From: Stenotrophomonas terrae
GTDB taxonomy: Bacteria > Pseudomonadota > Gammaproteobacteria > Xanthomonadales > Xanthomonadaceae
DNA: 64,000 bases
Direction of reading: 5' to 3'
Assembly (NCBI RefSeq): GCF_001431465.1
Contig: NZ_LDJJ01000004.1
Location: forward strand, 1-64,000
This document shows, piece after piece, positions 26,309 through 35,807 of this stretch (the stretch's first letter is position 1; each line of letters opens with the position of its first letter). The notes beneath the pieces were generated by a model. The model saw only the letters and a program-made list of their open reading frames with translations, had not been told where the DNA came from and ran no database searches. The position numbers and the translations under genes are program-made.

Positions 26309-28071
26309 GCCTGTTTTCCACGCGGCACTCCATGGACAGCCGGCGAGATGGCTGCGCGAGCGTGCTGCGGCGCATTTCAATGCGCCGTCTGCTTGCTGCG
26401 GCAGTGCTGTTGTTGGCCACGACCGCTCAGGCACAAGGGGCGGCTGGCGCGCCGCCGGTGTACTTCGACTGGTTCGAATATGCCGGTAGCGACGCTGCCT
26501 TTGAAGCGCCGCTGCCGGCCGGCTACTACCGCAACCCGATTCTGGCCGGCTTCCACGCCGACCCCAGCATCGTGGGCGCCAACGGCAAGTTCTATCTGGT
26601 CAATTCCAGCTTCACCTACTATCCAGGCATTCCCGTGTTCGAGAGCAACGATCTCGTGCATTGGAAGCAGATTGGCAATGTCATTGATCGGCCCACGCAG
26701 CTGGACTTCGATGGCCTGAGCGTTTCGCGCGGCATCTTTGCGCCGAGCATCGAATACCACGATGGCACGTTCTACGTGGTGACTACGGCAACCGACAGCG
26801 GCGGCAACTTCATCGCCACCGCAGGTGATCCTGCAGGGCCATGGTCCGACCCGCACTGGTTGCCTGGCATCGGCGGTATCGATCCGTCGCTGTTCTTCGA
26901 CGAAGACGGCACGGTCTACCTGCTCAACAACGACGAGCCGGCGGGACCGGCGCGCTATGACGGCCACCGCGCCATCTGGATGCAACAGATCGATCTGGCC
27001 AATTTCAAGCCGGTGGGCCCGCGCAAGGTGTTGATCGACGGCGGAGTGGAGCCGGAGAAGAATCCAATCTGGATTGAAGGCCCGCACATCTACAAACGCG
27101 ATGGCTGGTATTACCTGTCCGATGCCGAGGGTGGCACCGGGCCCCAGCATTCGCAGGTGGTGCTGCGCAGCCGCGAGGTCTGGGGGCCTTATGTTGCCTA
27201 TGCGGGCAACCCCATTTTGACCCAGCGTGACCTGCCGGCTGATCGTCCTTTGCCGATTACCAATGCCGGCCACGCGGATCTGGTTGAAGGCCCGGATGGT
27301 TCGTGGTGGGCCGTGTTCCTGGCCAGTCGCAACTACCAGCAGCGCCACTACAACACCGGCCGCGAAACCTACCTGCTGCCGGTCGAATGGCGCAACGGTT
27401 GGCCGCTGATCCTGCCGGCCGGACAGAATATTCCCTATGTGGCAGTTGCGCCGTCGTGGATGCGCGGTGAGGCCAGTCAAGCGCCGTCCACGGGCAACTT
27501 CCGTGTGCGCGATGAGTTTGATGGTCCGGAGCTCAGCTCGGACTGGTTGCGCGTGCGGGTGCCCAAGGTGGCGTGGGCCGACCTGCGCGAGCGGCCGGGT
27601 GCGCTGGCCGTGCATCCGCTGCCTGAGGACCTGGATACGCTGCACAACCCGGCTTTTCTGGGGCGTCGCCAGCAGCATCTGCGCTTCGAGGCGAGCACCG
27701 GGTTGACGCGGCCGGCTGCTGGCATCGCTGCCGGTCTGGCGGCATTCCAGAGCGAAGCGTATTGGTACTTCCTTGGCGTGCGCAGCCTGGCCGCTGATCG
27801 GCTGCTGATCTTCCTCGAAGGCCGTGACGGCAGCGGGGTAACGCGCACGCTGGCGTCGCAGGAGATCGCCGCCCCCGCTGCGTTGGAGCTGAAGATCAAG
27901 GGTGATGAAGGCAATTACGCCTTTGCCTTCGACCTCGGCGATGGGCGTGGCTGGCAGACCCTGGCCAGCGGCGTGGACGGCGCCGTATTGAGCACTGATC
28001 GTGCAGGCGGCTTTGTCGGCACCCTGCTGGGACCATTCGCGCGCGATGAGCGCGCCTTGAGGAGCAAATGA
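26305..28071 (+). CDS. GH43 beta-xylosidase / alpha-L-arabinofuranosidase with C-terminal beta-sandwich
   Basis: The ATG at 26305 overlaps the esterase stop and has GAGGTAG upstream; the signal peptide proper begins at an internal Met (MRRLLAAAVLLLATTAQAQ), so the n-region is long or the start is at 26380. In the 588-residue form the GH43 catalytic residues are Asp86 (HADPSIVG), Asp in GGIDPSLFFDEDG and Glu in IEGPHIYKRDG. Residues after ~400 (RVRDEFDGPELSSDWLRVR) form the beta-sandwich seen in xylosidase-type GH43. It likely releases xylose or arabinose from short oligosaccharides in the periplasm. Exact specificity is not readable. Confidence 0.88.
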   Translation: MSLFSTRHSMDSRRDGCASVLRRISMRRLLAAAVLLLATTAQAQGAAGAPPVYFDWFEYAGSDAAFEAPLPAGYYRNPILAGFHADPSIVGANGKFYLVNSSFTYYPGIPVFESNDLVHWKQIGNVIDRPTQLDFDGLSVSRGIFAPSIEYHDGTFYVVTTATDSGGNFIATAGDPAGPWSDPHWLPGIGGIDPSLFFDEDGTVYLLNNDEPAGPARYDGHRAIWMQQIDLANFKPVGPRKVLIDGGVEPEKNPIWIEGPHIYKRDGWYYLSDAEGGTGPQHSQVVLRSREVWGPYVAYAGNPILTQRDLPADRPLPITNAGHADLVEGPDGSWWAVFLASRNYQQRHYNTGRETYLLPVEWRNGWPLILPAGQNIPYVAVAPSWMRGEASQAPSTGNFRVRDEFDGPELSSDWLRVRVPKVAWADLRERPGALAVHPLPEDLDTLHNPAFLGRRQQHLRFEASTGLTRPAAGIAAGLAAFQSEAYWYFLGVRSLAADRLLIFLEGRDGSGVTRTLASQEIAAPAALELKIKGDEGNYAFAFDLGDGRGWQTLASGVDGAVLSTDRAGGFVGTLLGPFARDERALRSK

Positions 28072-30764
28072 TGACGCGGACGTCTTGCATCTCCACCGGC
28101 CGTCGCCGCCCGGGTTTCTACACGTTTGCGTTGTGCATGGCCTTCTGGACGGCACCGTTGGCATTGGCGGCCGAGGGCAAACCCTGGCTCGACACATCCG
28201 CCAGCTTCCAGACGCGCGCCGCAGCGCTGGTCGCACAGATGACACTGGAGGAAAAAGCCGCACAGATGCAGAACGCGGCGCCGGCCATCGAGCGCCTGGG
28301 CGTTCCTGCCTATGACTGGTGGAACGAAGCCCTGCATGGCGTGGCACGCGCAGGGCAGGCTACCGTGTTCCCGCAGGCCATTGCCTTGGCGGCGACCTTT
28401 GATGTGCCGTTGATGGGCGAGGTTGCCACCGTCATCAGCGACGAGGCACGCGCCAAACATCATCAGTTCCTCCGCGAAGGCTCGCATGGTCGTTACCAGG
28501 GGCTGACCTTCTGGTCGCCGAACGTCAACATCTTCCGCGACCCGCGCTGGGGCCGGGGCCAGGAGACCTACGGCGAGGATCCCTACCTGACTGCACGCAT
28601 GGGCGTTGCGTTCGTGCACGGCCTGCAGGGTGACGATCCCGTCTACCGCAAACTGGACGCCACCGCCAAGCACCTGGCCGTGCACAGCGGCCCCGAAGCG
28701 GACCGCCATCACTTCGATGCACGGCCGAGCAAGCGCGATCTTTACGACACCTATCTGCCGGCTTTCGAGGCCTTGGTGAAGGAAGGTGATGTGGATGCGG
28801 TGATGGGTGCCTACAACCGGGTGTATGGCGAATCCGCCAGTGCCAGCCATTTCCTGCTACGCGATCTGCTGCGGCGTGACTGGGGTTTCAAGGGCTATGT
28901 GGTTTCGGATTGCTGGGCTATCGTCGACATCTGGAAGCACCACAAGATTGTCGCCAGCCGCGAGGAAGCCGCCGCACTCGCGGTCAAGAATGGCACTGAG
29001 CTGGAGTGCGGCCAGGAATACGCGACGCTGCCGGCGGCGGTACGCCAGGGTCTGATCAGCGAAGCGGAGATAGATGATGCGGTCACGCGGTTGTTCACCG
29101 CACGCATGCGACTGGGCATGTTTGACCCGCCGGAGCGGGTGCGCTGGGCGCGGATTCCAGCCTCGGTGAACCAGGCCCCGGCCCACGATGCGCTGGCATT
29201 GAAGGCGGCGCAGGAATCCTTGGTCCTGCTCAAGAACGATGGCGTGCTGCCGTTGTCGCGCACGCTCAAGCGCATTGCCGTGGTTGGGCCGACCGCCGAT
29301 GACACCATGGCATTGCTGGGCAATTACTTTGGCACGCCGGCGGCGCCGGTGACCATATTGCAGGGCATCCGCGACGCGGCAACCGGCATCGAGGTGCGCT
29401 ACGCACGCGGCGTGGATCTGGTTGAAGGCCGCGACGACCCCAGCGCGACACCGTTGATCGAAGCCGCCTTCCTGCGGCCATCGGCCGATTCTCCTGAGCG
29501 CGGCCTGCGCGGTGAGTATTTCCGTACTGCAGATCTGGCTGGCACGCCGGCGCTGGTGCGCACCGATGCGCAGATCGGCTTCCGCTGGGATCGCGGTTCG
29601 CCCACCGACAACCTGCTGGCGCGCGGTGAAGCCGCGCCGGGGCAGGGCATTCCCAGCGATGGCTTCAGCATCCGCTGGAGTGGCCAGCTGCTGCCGCCGG
29701 TGTCCGGCCGCTACCGCATCGAGGCAGCGGCGGATGATGGTTTCCGCCTGTACGTCGACGGAAAGCGCGTGCTGGACCATTGGACCGATAACGATCGCCT
29801 GCATGCCGATGGCGTCGAGCTGGACCTGCAGGCGGGCCGCGCCTATGACCTGAAACTGGAGTACTACGACGCTGAGCGTGACGCCGGTGTGCGGCTGGGC
29901 TGGCGTATGCCCGGCGCCAAGCCGCCGTTCGAGGAGGCCCTCGATGCTGCCCGCAATGCCGATGTGGTGGTGTTCGTCGGCGGCCTGACCGGCGACGTCG
30001 AAGGCGAGGAGATGACGGTCAACTATCCCGGCTTCGCTGGCGGTGACCGCACCGATCTGCGCCTGCCTGCCACGCAGCGTCACCTTCTGGAGGCGCTGCA
30101 TGCCACCGGCAAGCCGGTGGTGGTGGTGCTCACGGGCGGTTCGGCCTTGGCGGTGGACTGGGCGCAGGACAATCTGTCCGCGATCCTGATGAGCTGGTAC
30201 CCGGGGCAGCGTGGTGGCACCGCGGTGGGTCAGGCGCTGTTTGGCGAGGTGAACCCGGCCGGGCGCCTGCCGGTGACCTTCTACAAGGCTGACCAAGTGA
30301 TGCCGGCCTTTGACGACTACAGCATGGAAGGCCGCACCTATCGCTATTTCCGCGGGACCCCGCTGTATCCGTTCGGCCATGGGCTGTCCTATACCCGGTT
30401 TGATTACCGCAACCTGCGCGCCGATGCCAAGCTTGCCGACAACGGACGCCTGCAGGTGCGGGTGGACGTTGCCAACGCCGGCAAGCGTGCCGGCGATGAA
30501 GTGGTGCAGTTGTATGTGCGCCGGTTGCAGGCAGGGCAGGGCGATGCGCAACAGGAGCTGCGTGGCTTCCAGCGCATCCATCTGGCCGCCGGCGAAAGCC
30601 GCACCGTCGCCTTCGAGTTGGACGCACAGCAGGCATTGCGTCACTACGACGAAGCGCAGGCAGCCTATGTGGTTCCGCCAGGGCGTTACGAAGTACGGAT
30701 TGGTGGTTCCAGCGCGGATGCCCGTGTACAGGCACAGTTCGAGCTGGAGCCGCGCCGTGAGTGA
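28071..30764 (+). CDS. GH3 beta-xylosidase with inserted PA14 domain
   Basis: ATG codons at 28068 and 28071 follow GGAGCAA; the second has the better spacing (897 residues). A signal peptide (FYTFALCMAFWTAPLALA) precedes YDWWNEALHGVARAG, the substrate-binding signature of the xylosidase branch of GH3. The nucleophile is Asp280 in VVSDCWAI. A PA14 carbohydrate-binding domain is inserted near residues 480-620 (LRGEYFRTADLAGTP to FRLYVDGKRVLDHW), and a fibronectin-III-like domain ends the protein. It should cut xylose from non-reducing ends of xylo-oligosaccharides in the periplasm. The start overlaps the GH43 stop. Confidence 0.9.
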   Translation: MTRTSCISTGRRRPGFYTFALCMAFWTAPLALAAEGKPWLDTSASFQTRAAALVAQMTLEEKAAQMQNAAPAIERLGVPAYDWWNEALHGVARAGQATVFPQAIALAATFDVPLMGEVATVISDEARAKHHQFLREGSHGRYQGLTFWSPNVNIFRDPRWGRGQETYGEDPYLTARMGVAFVHGLQGDDPVYRKLDATAKHLAVHSGPEADRHHFDARPSKRDLYDTYLPAFEALVKEGDVDAVMGAYNRVYGESASASHFLLRDLLRRDWGFKGYVVSDCWAIVDIWKHHKIVASREEAAALAVKNGTELECGQEYATLPAAVRQGLISEAEIDDAVTRLFTARMRLGMFDPPERVRWARIPASVNQAPAHDALALKAAQESLVLLKNDGVLPLSRTLKRIAVVGPTADDTMALLGNYFGTPAAPVTILQGIRDAATGIEVRYARGVDLVEGRDDPSATPLIEAAFLRPSADSPERGLRGEYFRTADLAGTPALVRTDAQIGFRWDRGSPTDNLLARGEAAPGQGIPSDGFSIRWSGQLLPPVSGRYRIEAAADDGFRLYVDGKRVLDHWTDNDRLHADGVELDLQAGRAYDLKLEYYDAERDAGVRLGWRMPGAKPPFEEALDAARNADVVVFVGGLTGDVEGEEMTVNYPGFAGGDRTDLRLPATQRHLLEALHATGKPVVVVLTGGSALAVDWAQDNLSAILMSWYPGQRGGTAVGQALFGEVNPAGRLPVTFYKADQVMPAFDDYSMEGRTYRYFRGTPLYPFGHGLSYTRFDYRNLRADAKLADNGRLQVRVDVANAGKRAGDEVVQLYVRRLQAGQGDAQQELRGFQRIHLAAGESRTVAFELDAQQALRHYDEAQAAYVVPPGRYEVRIGGSSADARVQAQFELEPRRE

Positions 30765-30822
30765 TCGGCGCCAGTTCCGTCAGCTTCTTTCCGTTCAACC
30801 ATCCGTCCAGGACACACGCTGC

Positions 30823-32307
30823 ATGGCAAGTACTGAGCACACGCTATCGATCCGGGAAAAACTGGGCTACAGCCTGGGCGACCTGGCGGCAAACCTGATC
30901 TTCCAGACGCTGATCACCTACCTGGCGTTCTTCTATACCGATGTCTACCGGCTGCCGGCGGCCACGGCCGCGACGATCATCTTCGTTGTTGGCCTGCTCG
31001 GCGCGTTCGTGTTCACGCCCTTGATCGGTATCGCTGCCGATCGCACCACGACGCGCTGGGGCAGGTTCCGGCCGTGGATCCTGTGGACGGCGGTACCGTT
31101 CGGTGTGTTGTCGCTGCTGGCGTTCAGCACGCCGGACCTGGGCGAGCACGGCAAGGTGATCTATGCGCTGACCACCTACAGCCTGCTGATGTGCGTCTAC
31201 GCAGCCAACAATCTGCCGTACTCGGCGCTGAGCGGCGTGCTGACCGGCAGCATGGCACAGCGCAACAGCTTGTCCGCCTACCGCTTCGTGGCGGTGATGG
31301 TTGCGCAGTTCATCATCCAGGTACTGCTGATGCCGCTGGTGCTGATCCTGGGTGACGGCGACCGCGTGCAGGGCTTCGAGCGGGTGATGACGGTATTCGC
31401 GGTGGTTGGCACGCTGTTCTTCCTGATCACCTTTGCTACCACCCGCGAGCGCATCGTGCCCAGCAAGGACCAAACCGGCGGCGTGCTGCAGGATCTGTCC
31501 GATCTGCTGCGCAACCGTCCCTGGCAGGTGATGCTGGCACTCACCGTGCTTGTTTTCATCAACCTGGCGCTGAAGGGCGGCACCTATATCTACTATTTCC
31601 AGTACTACATGAGTGCCCCGGCACTGGCGAGCTTCCTCGACAATTCGGGCTTCAATGGCTTCATCAAAGCATTGAACGCGGGGCTCAATGGTGCGGGGCT
31701 ATCGGGCTTCACCTGGCCCGAGGATCCGGCGACCTCGGCCTTCAGCCTGTTCAATGCCTGCGGCATCATCTGCATGATCCTGGGTATCGGCGTATCGCGC
31801 CGGCTGGCAGATCGTTTCGGCAAGCGTGACGTTTTTGGCGGCGCCTTGTTTGTGTCCACGCTGTTCCTGCTGGTGTTCTATCTGTTCCCGCCGACAGCGG
31901 TAGCGGTGGCATTCGGCTCGTTCATGCTGCATGGCTTCTGCTACGGCATCACCATTCCGTTGCTGTGGGCAATGATCGCCGACGTGGCGGACTATTCCGA
32001 GTGGAAGAATCATCGCCGCGCCACCGCCATCATTTTCTCGGCGATGCTGTGTGGCCTGAAGATCGGGCTCAGCGTAGGCGGTGCGCTGGTCGCCGGCATT
32101 CTTGCCCATTACGGCTATCAGGCCGGCGCAGCCCAGCAGAGCGATGCCGTAGTCGACGGCATACGCATGACCGTGAGCATCTACTGCTCCATTCCTTTCC
32201 TCGTCGCGGTGGCGCTGCTGTTCATCTACAAGATCGACAAGGGCATGGAAACACGCATCGAACATGACCTCCAACTGCGCCGTAGCGGCGCCGACGCAGC
32301 TGCGTGA
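30823..32307 (+). CDS. GPH-family (MelB-like) oligosaccharide:cation symporter
   Basis: The 494-residue protein begins MASTEHTLSIREKLGYSLGD, typical of the glycoside-pentoside-hexuronide family, with the conserved loop TTRWGRFRPWILW and about twelve hydrophobic segments. Relatives beside xylosidases (XynB/XynP type) import xylobiose or xylosides with Na+ or H+. It is preceded by AGGA and lies 58 bp after the GH3 gene. It gives the locus a second inner-membrane route, for oligosaccharides, in addition to the xylose symporter at 16915. Its end overlaps only the untranslated lead of the next gene. Confidence 0.88.
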   Translation: MASTEHTLSIREKLGYSLGDLAANLIFQTLITYLAFFYTDVYRLPAATAATIIFVVGLLGAFVFTPLIGIAADRTTTRWGRFRPWILWTAVPFGVLSLLAFSTPDLGEHGKVIYALTTYSLLMCVYAANNLPYSALSGVLTGSMAQRNSLSAYRFVAVMVAQFIIQVLLMPLVLILGDGDRVQGFERVMTVFAVVGTLFFLITFATTRERIVPSKDQTGGVLQDLSDLLRNRPWQVMLALTVLVFINLALKGGTYIYYFQYYMSAPALASFLDNSGFNGFIKALNAGLNGAGLSGFTWPEDPATSAFSLFNACGIICMILGIGVSRRLADRFGKRDVFGGALFVSTLFLLVFYLFPPTAVAVAFGSFMLHGFCYGITIPLLWAMIADVADYSEWKNHRRATAIIFSAMLCGLKIGLSVGGALVAGILAHYGYQAGAAQQSDAVVDGIRMTVSIYCSIPFLVAVALLFIYKIDKGMETRIEHDLQLRRSGADAAA

Positions 32308-32323
32308 CACCAAGGCCATGACC

Positions 32324-33361
32324 ATGAACGATATGCCCATCAACGAAACCACCCAGGCCCATGAGGCCGAGCTGCAGCGGCTGGCGCAACACGCCATCTC
32401 CAAGCCACTGGTAACCCACATCTACACCGCTGACCCATCGGCACATGTGTTCGAAGGGCGCCTGTATATCTATCCCTCGCATGATATCGACGGCGGCAAG
32501 CCGTTCGATGATGAGGGCGGGCACTTCGGCATGCAGGACTACCATGTGCTGCGGATGGACACGCCGGAAGGCACAGCCACAGATTGCGGCATGGTGTTGC
32601 ATGTGCGCGACGTGCCCTGGGCCAGGCAGCAGATGTGGGCGCCTGACGCGGCCTGCCGCGATGGCCGCTACTACCTTTACTTTCCGGCCAAGGACGCGCA
32701 GGGAATATTCCGCATCGGCGTAGCAGTGGCGGATGGTCCCGAGGGGCCGTTCACTGCCGAACCGGAGCCGATGGAAGGAACGTACTCCATCGACCCGGCC
32801 GTGTACGAAGACGACGACGGTGCGCACTACCTCTACTTTGGCGGCATCTGGGGTGGCCAGATGCAGAAGTATCGCGACAACCGCTACGACGCGATGCATG
32901 AGGAGCCGGTGGGCGACGCGCCCGCGCTGGGCCCGCGGGTCGGCCGGCTGGATGTCGGCATGACCCAGCTTGCCGAGCCGACGCGCGAGGTGTTGATCCT
33001 CGACGAACACGGGCAGCCGCTGCGCGCCGATGATCATGAGCGGCGCTTCTTCGAAGGGCCATGGCTGCACAAGCACCAGGGCCGCTACTACCTTTCTTAT
33101 TCCACTGGTGACACGCACCTGTTGTGCTACGCGGTTGGCGACAACCCGTATGGGCCGTTCACCTATGCCGGCGTGATCCTCACGCCGGTAGTCGGCTGGA
33201 CCACGCATCACTCGATCTGCATGTTCGAGGGCCAGTGGTACCTGTTCTATCATGATGCACTGATGTCAGGCGGCGTCACCCATCTGCGCTCGGCCAAATG
33301 CACGCCATTGCATATCGAAGCCGATGGCAGTATCCGGACCATTGATCCCTATGGCGGCTGA
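32324..33361 (+). CDS. Cytoplasmic GH43 glycosidase (arabinofuranosidase/xylosidase type)
   Basis: Of several possible starts, the ATG at 32324 (MNDMPINETTQ, 345 residues) has AAGG at 8 bp; frames beginning at 32264 overlap the transporter. No signal peptide is present, so it acts inside the cell, fitting its place after an oligosaccharide importer. Catalytic residues of the five-bladed GH43 propeller are Asp37 (YTADPSAHVFEG), the Asp in SIDPAVYEDDDG and the Glu in FFEGPWLHKHQG. Compared with the 26305 enzyme it lacks the C-terminal sandwich. It probably finishes hydrolysis of imported arabino-xylo-oligosaccharides. Confidence 0.88.
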   Translation: MNDMPINETTQAHEAELQRLAQHAISKPLVTHIYTADPSAHVFEGRLYIYPSHDIDGGKPFDDEGGHFGMQDYHVLRMDTPEGTATDCGMVLHVRDVPWARQQMWAPDAACRDGRYYLYFPAKDAQGIFRIGVAVADGPEGPFTAEPEPMEGTYSIDPAVYEDDDGAHYLYFGGIWGGQMQKYRDNRYDAMHEEPVGDAPALGPRVGRLDVGMTQLAEPTREVLILDEHGQPLRADDHERRFFEGPWLHKHQGRYYLSYSTGDTHLLCYAVGDNPYGPFTYAGVILTPVVGWTTHHSICMFEGQWYLFYHDALMSGGVTHLRSAKCTPLHIEADGSIRTIDPYGG

Positions 33362-34196
33362 TTGCCGCTTGCCGGTGGACGATGCACTGGCACCGTTGCC
33401 AGCCGGGCCCCTGCACTGGTTGCGAGCGGGCGAACTGGAGGTCGCGCTTGCACCCGAGGCAGGCGGGCGCATTTCCCAGCTTCGCTACGCCGGCGTCGAC
33501 TGGCTGGTTGGTGAGGACGATGCTGGGCCTGCGGCCATCGGTTGGGGTTGCTACCCGATGGTTCCTTGGGCTGGGCGCATACGCCAAGGCCGCTTCAATT
33601 TCGACGACCGAGAGTACTCGGTGCCCATCAATTTCGGCGCACATGCGATACATGGCGTGGGATTCTCGCGTCCTTGGGGCATAGAAAGCCTGGCCACGAA
33701 CGCCGCGACCCTGTCACTGCTGCTTCCCACGGACGCTTATTGGCCATTTGGTGGTGTCGCAAAGCAGACCATTTGCCTGCACGACAACCGTCTAAGCCTG
33801 CAGCTATCCGTACAGGCCGGTGAACAGGCGATGCCGGCCGTGTTGGGCTGGCATCCCTGGTTCCGTAAACCCGAGCAGCTGCTGTTCGCACCGGATGCCA
33901 TGTATCCGAGGGACGAGGAGGGCATTGCCAGCTTGCCGCGTATACTTCCGACGGCCGGGCCTTGGGACGACTGCTTCGTGGCAACCGGCGAGATCGCCCT
34001 GGTATCTTCCGGACAGCGCCTACGGCTGCGCTCTAATACGGATATCTGGGTGGTTTACGACGACGCCGCGCATGCGACATGTGTGGAGCCACAAACCGGG
34101 CCGCCAGACGCTTTCACGCTTGCACCGTTCCGCCTGGAGCCGGGCCAGCAGCTGGACTTGAAGTTTGAGTTGGACTGGGCTGACACCGGGACATGA
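33351..34196 (+). CDS. Aldose 1-epimerase family protein
   Basis: The ATG at 33351 overlaps the GH43 stop by 11 bp and gives 281 residues; an in-frame start at 33324 is possible. Typical mutarotase features are EAGGRISQLRYAGVDWL, the catalytic His in GAHAIHGVGFSRPW, a second His in LGWHPWFRK and the catalytic Glu in CVEPQTGPPDAF. It would interconvert alpha and beta anomers of sugars released by the glycosidases so that xylose isomerase gets its preferred form. It is the last gene of the xylan operon; 258 bp with no clear gene separate it from the convergent operon ending at 34455. Confidence 0.85.
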   Translation: MAADCRLPVDDALAPLPAGPLHWLRAGELEVALAPEAGGRISQLRYAGVDWLVGEDDAGPAAIGWGCYPMVPWAGRIRQGRFNFDDREYSVPINFGAHAIHGVGFSRPWGIESLATNAATLSLLLPTDAYWPFGGVAKQTICLHDNRLSLQLSVQAGEQAMPAVLGWHPWFRKPEQLLFAPDAMYPRDEEGIASLPRILPTAGPWDDCFVATGEIALVSSGQRLRLRSNTDIWVVYDDAAHATCVEPQTGPPDAFTLAPFRLEPGQQLDLKFELDWADTGT

Positions 34197-34454
34197 TCGG
34201 CATACGGAACTTGTGCGCGTTTCCGCTTCCTTTCTTGGACAAAGACGCAATAGTTCAGTGGCCTCGCCGCTGCAGATGATGCGCAAGCAAGTCTTATCGG
34301 CACCCGCTTGACCAGTGATATCACAACCGAGACGCGCCTCAGACTGGGACGTTCTCGCACCGATAGCGCACCCTACAAGCCCTGCTGCGGCTCAGGGCCG
34401 CTTCGTTGGCAATGCTCGGAACAGCGCCAGGTCGCTATCCGCTCGACGTATGCT

Positions 34455-35807
34455 TCATTGCGCTGCCGGTGCGGCGAGTTGGCCGGCGGCAGAAACGTTG
34501 CCCTCTTCAATTTCTACCAGCTTCAAGGGCACCGCACCCACACCCAAGGCCTTCTCAATAGTCAGTTCGCTGCCTTGTTCTGCAAGCAAGGCCCTGAGAC
34601 GGCTGAACTCTCCGCACCAGATGGTCTCGATGTCACGATCCCGGCTGGGGTCATTGGCACTGGACAGCGAGACGGCGCGTACCTGCAAACGCCCGTTTTC
34701 CGAGCGACCGCCAAGTTCGACGCCATAGCCAGGGGTCGCTGCTTTGCGCAGGACGACGCTGCCGGCATCGGCCCAGGCGGTTTCCATGCCTTCGCGGATT
34801 TCGTAGCCCAGGCTGGCCAGGCCTTCGAGCATTGCGCGGCGCCTGGTGCCTGCTGTCTGTTTTGTCATTTCATGGGCGATGGCTTCGCTGCATTGCGATG
34901 ACAGCGCGATGATCTGTTGGATATCCGGCGTTTGTTGGGCCAAACAGTCCGCTACCTGCGCCAGCAGGGGCGAGTTGGCCTGTCCAGGCATTGCCGCAAG
35001 CTCGGATGCCAGGCTGCGCAGTGCAAGACTACGTTCGCCGATATCCTTGTGAAGTGCTGATGCCGCGGCCAGATCAAGTACCAGACTATCGAGCAGCAGT
35101 TCGCGCCGTGCCTGTTGCGCTTGTTCTTCGATGGCTGCCAGACGTTGCTGGAAGGGCTCCGACGCGGCGGCACCGTACAGCGTCTGCAGGCGTGCCAGAT
35201 AGCCGTCGATGCGCTCCAGGCGTGGTTCGCGAACGGCGTGATCCTCTGCGATCCACTTGTCAGGACGATCAATCTGCAAGGCGTGGGCGAGATCGCGTTG
35301 CGCGTCACTCACTGTTTCGGCATCGGCTCGATTGGCGCTGCTCAGGCGCGCGAAGCCCTGGGCCAGGATCGCTGCTGGGTTGGCGACTGATCGCCCGTCA
35401 GCGATCAATTCCAAGGCATTCATCAACGCTGCGTCGGCCTCAGTCGCGTCGGCGGGCATTGCCTTGAGCAGGGTCGCCGCGTTGGTCCGCAGGTTGCGCT
35501 GGGTCTTGCGCAACTCGGTGGCCTTGGCGACCGCCTGTTCCTGGCGTTGCAGCAGATCGAGTTGGATGAAGTTGGTTTCCAACGGCACCTCTTTTTGCAG
35601 CAGCCACGTTTCGCCCTGCAGCAGCATCTGCTGCAGTTGTGCCCGGCGCTCGCGCGTAGCGCTCAGCATCACCTCGTCCTGCTCTCCAAGCCGGCGAGTT
35701 TCTTTCTGCCAATCGGCGAACGCACGATCCAGTCGGCCCAGTAGCGCTTCGCAGATAGCCAAGGCTTCTTCGCGTGGAATGAAACGGACAACTTTGGGGC
35801 CGCTCAT
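34455..35807 (-). CDS. Helical/coiled-coil protein, last gene of the AAA-radical SAM-helicase operon
   Basis: This 450-residue protein (MSGPKVVRFIPREEALAICE) is not in a family I know. Residues ~10-330 are almost entirely helical with many heptad-like Leu/Ala/Gln/Glu/Arg runs (RRAQLQQMLLQGE, QRQEQAVAKATELRKTQR, QQRLAAIEEQAQQARREL), so long coiled coils are likely. The last ~110 residues (YEIREGMETAWADAGSVV, YGVELGGRSENGRLQVRAV) look like a compact alpha/beta domain. It has no signal peptide or membrane segment. AAGGAAC precedes the ATG, which overlaps the stop of the helicase fusion by ATGA. I infer a scaffold or sensor subunit of that system. Confidence 0.8.
   Translation of the reverse strand: MSGPKVVRFIPREEALAICEALLGRLDRAFADWQKETRRLGEQDEVMLSATRERRAQLQQMLLQGETWLLQKEVPLETNFIQLDLLQRQEQAVAKATELRKTQRNLRTNAATLLKAMPADATEADAALMNALELIADGRSVANPAAILAQGFARLSSANRADAETVSDAQRDLAHALQIDRPDKWIAEDHAVREPRLERIDGYLARLQTLYGAAASEPFQQRLAAIEEQAQQARRELLLDSLVLDLAAASALHKDIGERSLALRSLASELAAMPGQANSPLLAQVADCLAQQTPDIQQIIALSSQCSEAIAHEMTKQTAGTRRRAMLEGLASLGYEIREGMETAWADAGSVVLRKAATPGYGVELGGRSENGRLQVRAVSLSSANDPSRDRDIETIWCGEFSRLRALLAEQGSELTIEKALGVGAVPLKLVEIEEGNVSAAGQLAAPAAQ

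Noticed and set aside
26377-30644. Long minus-strand frames (656 and 595 codons) opposite the GH43 and GH3 genes
   Set aside because: Both lie fully antisense to clear glycosidases and their translations are Arg/His-rich without known motifs.
34250-34275. AGTTCAGTGG resembling a tRNA D-arm in the gap after the epimerase gene
   Set aside because: No matching acceptor stem, anticodon arm or T-loop (TTCGA) could be placed around it.
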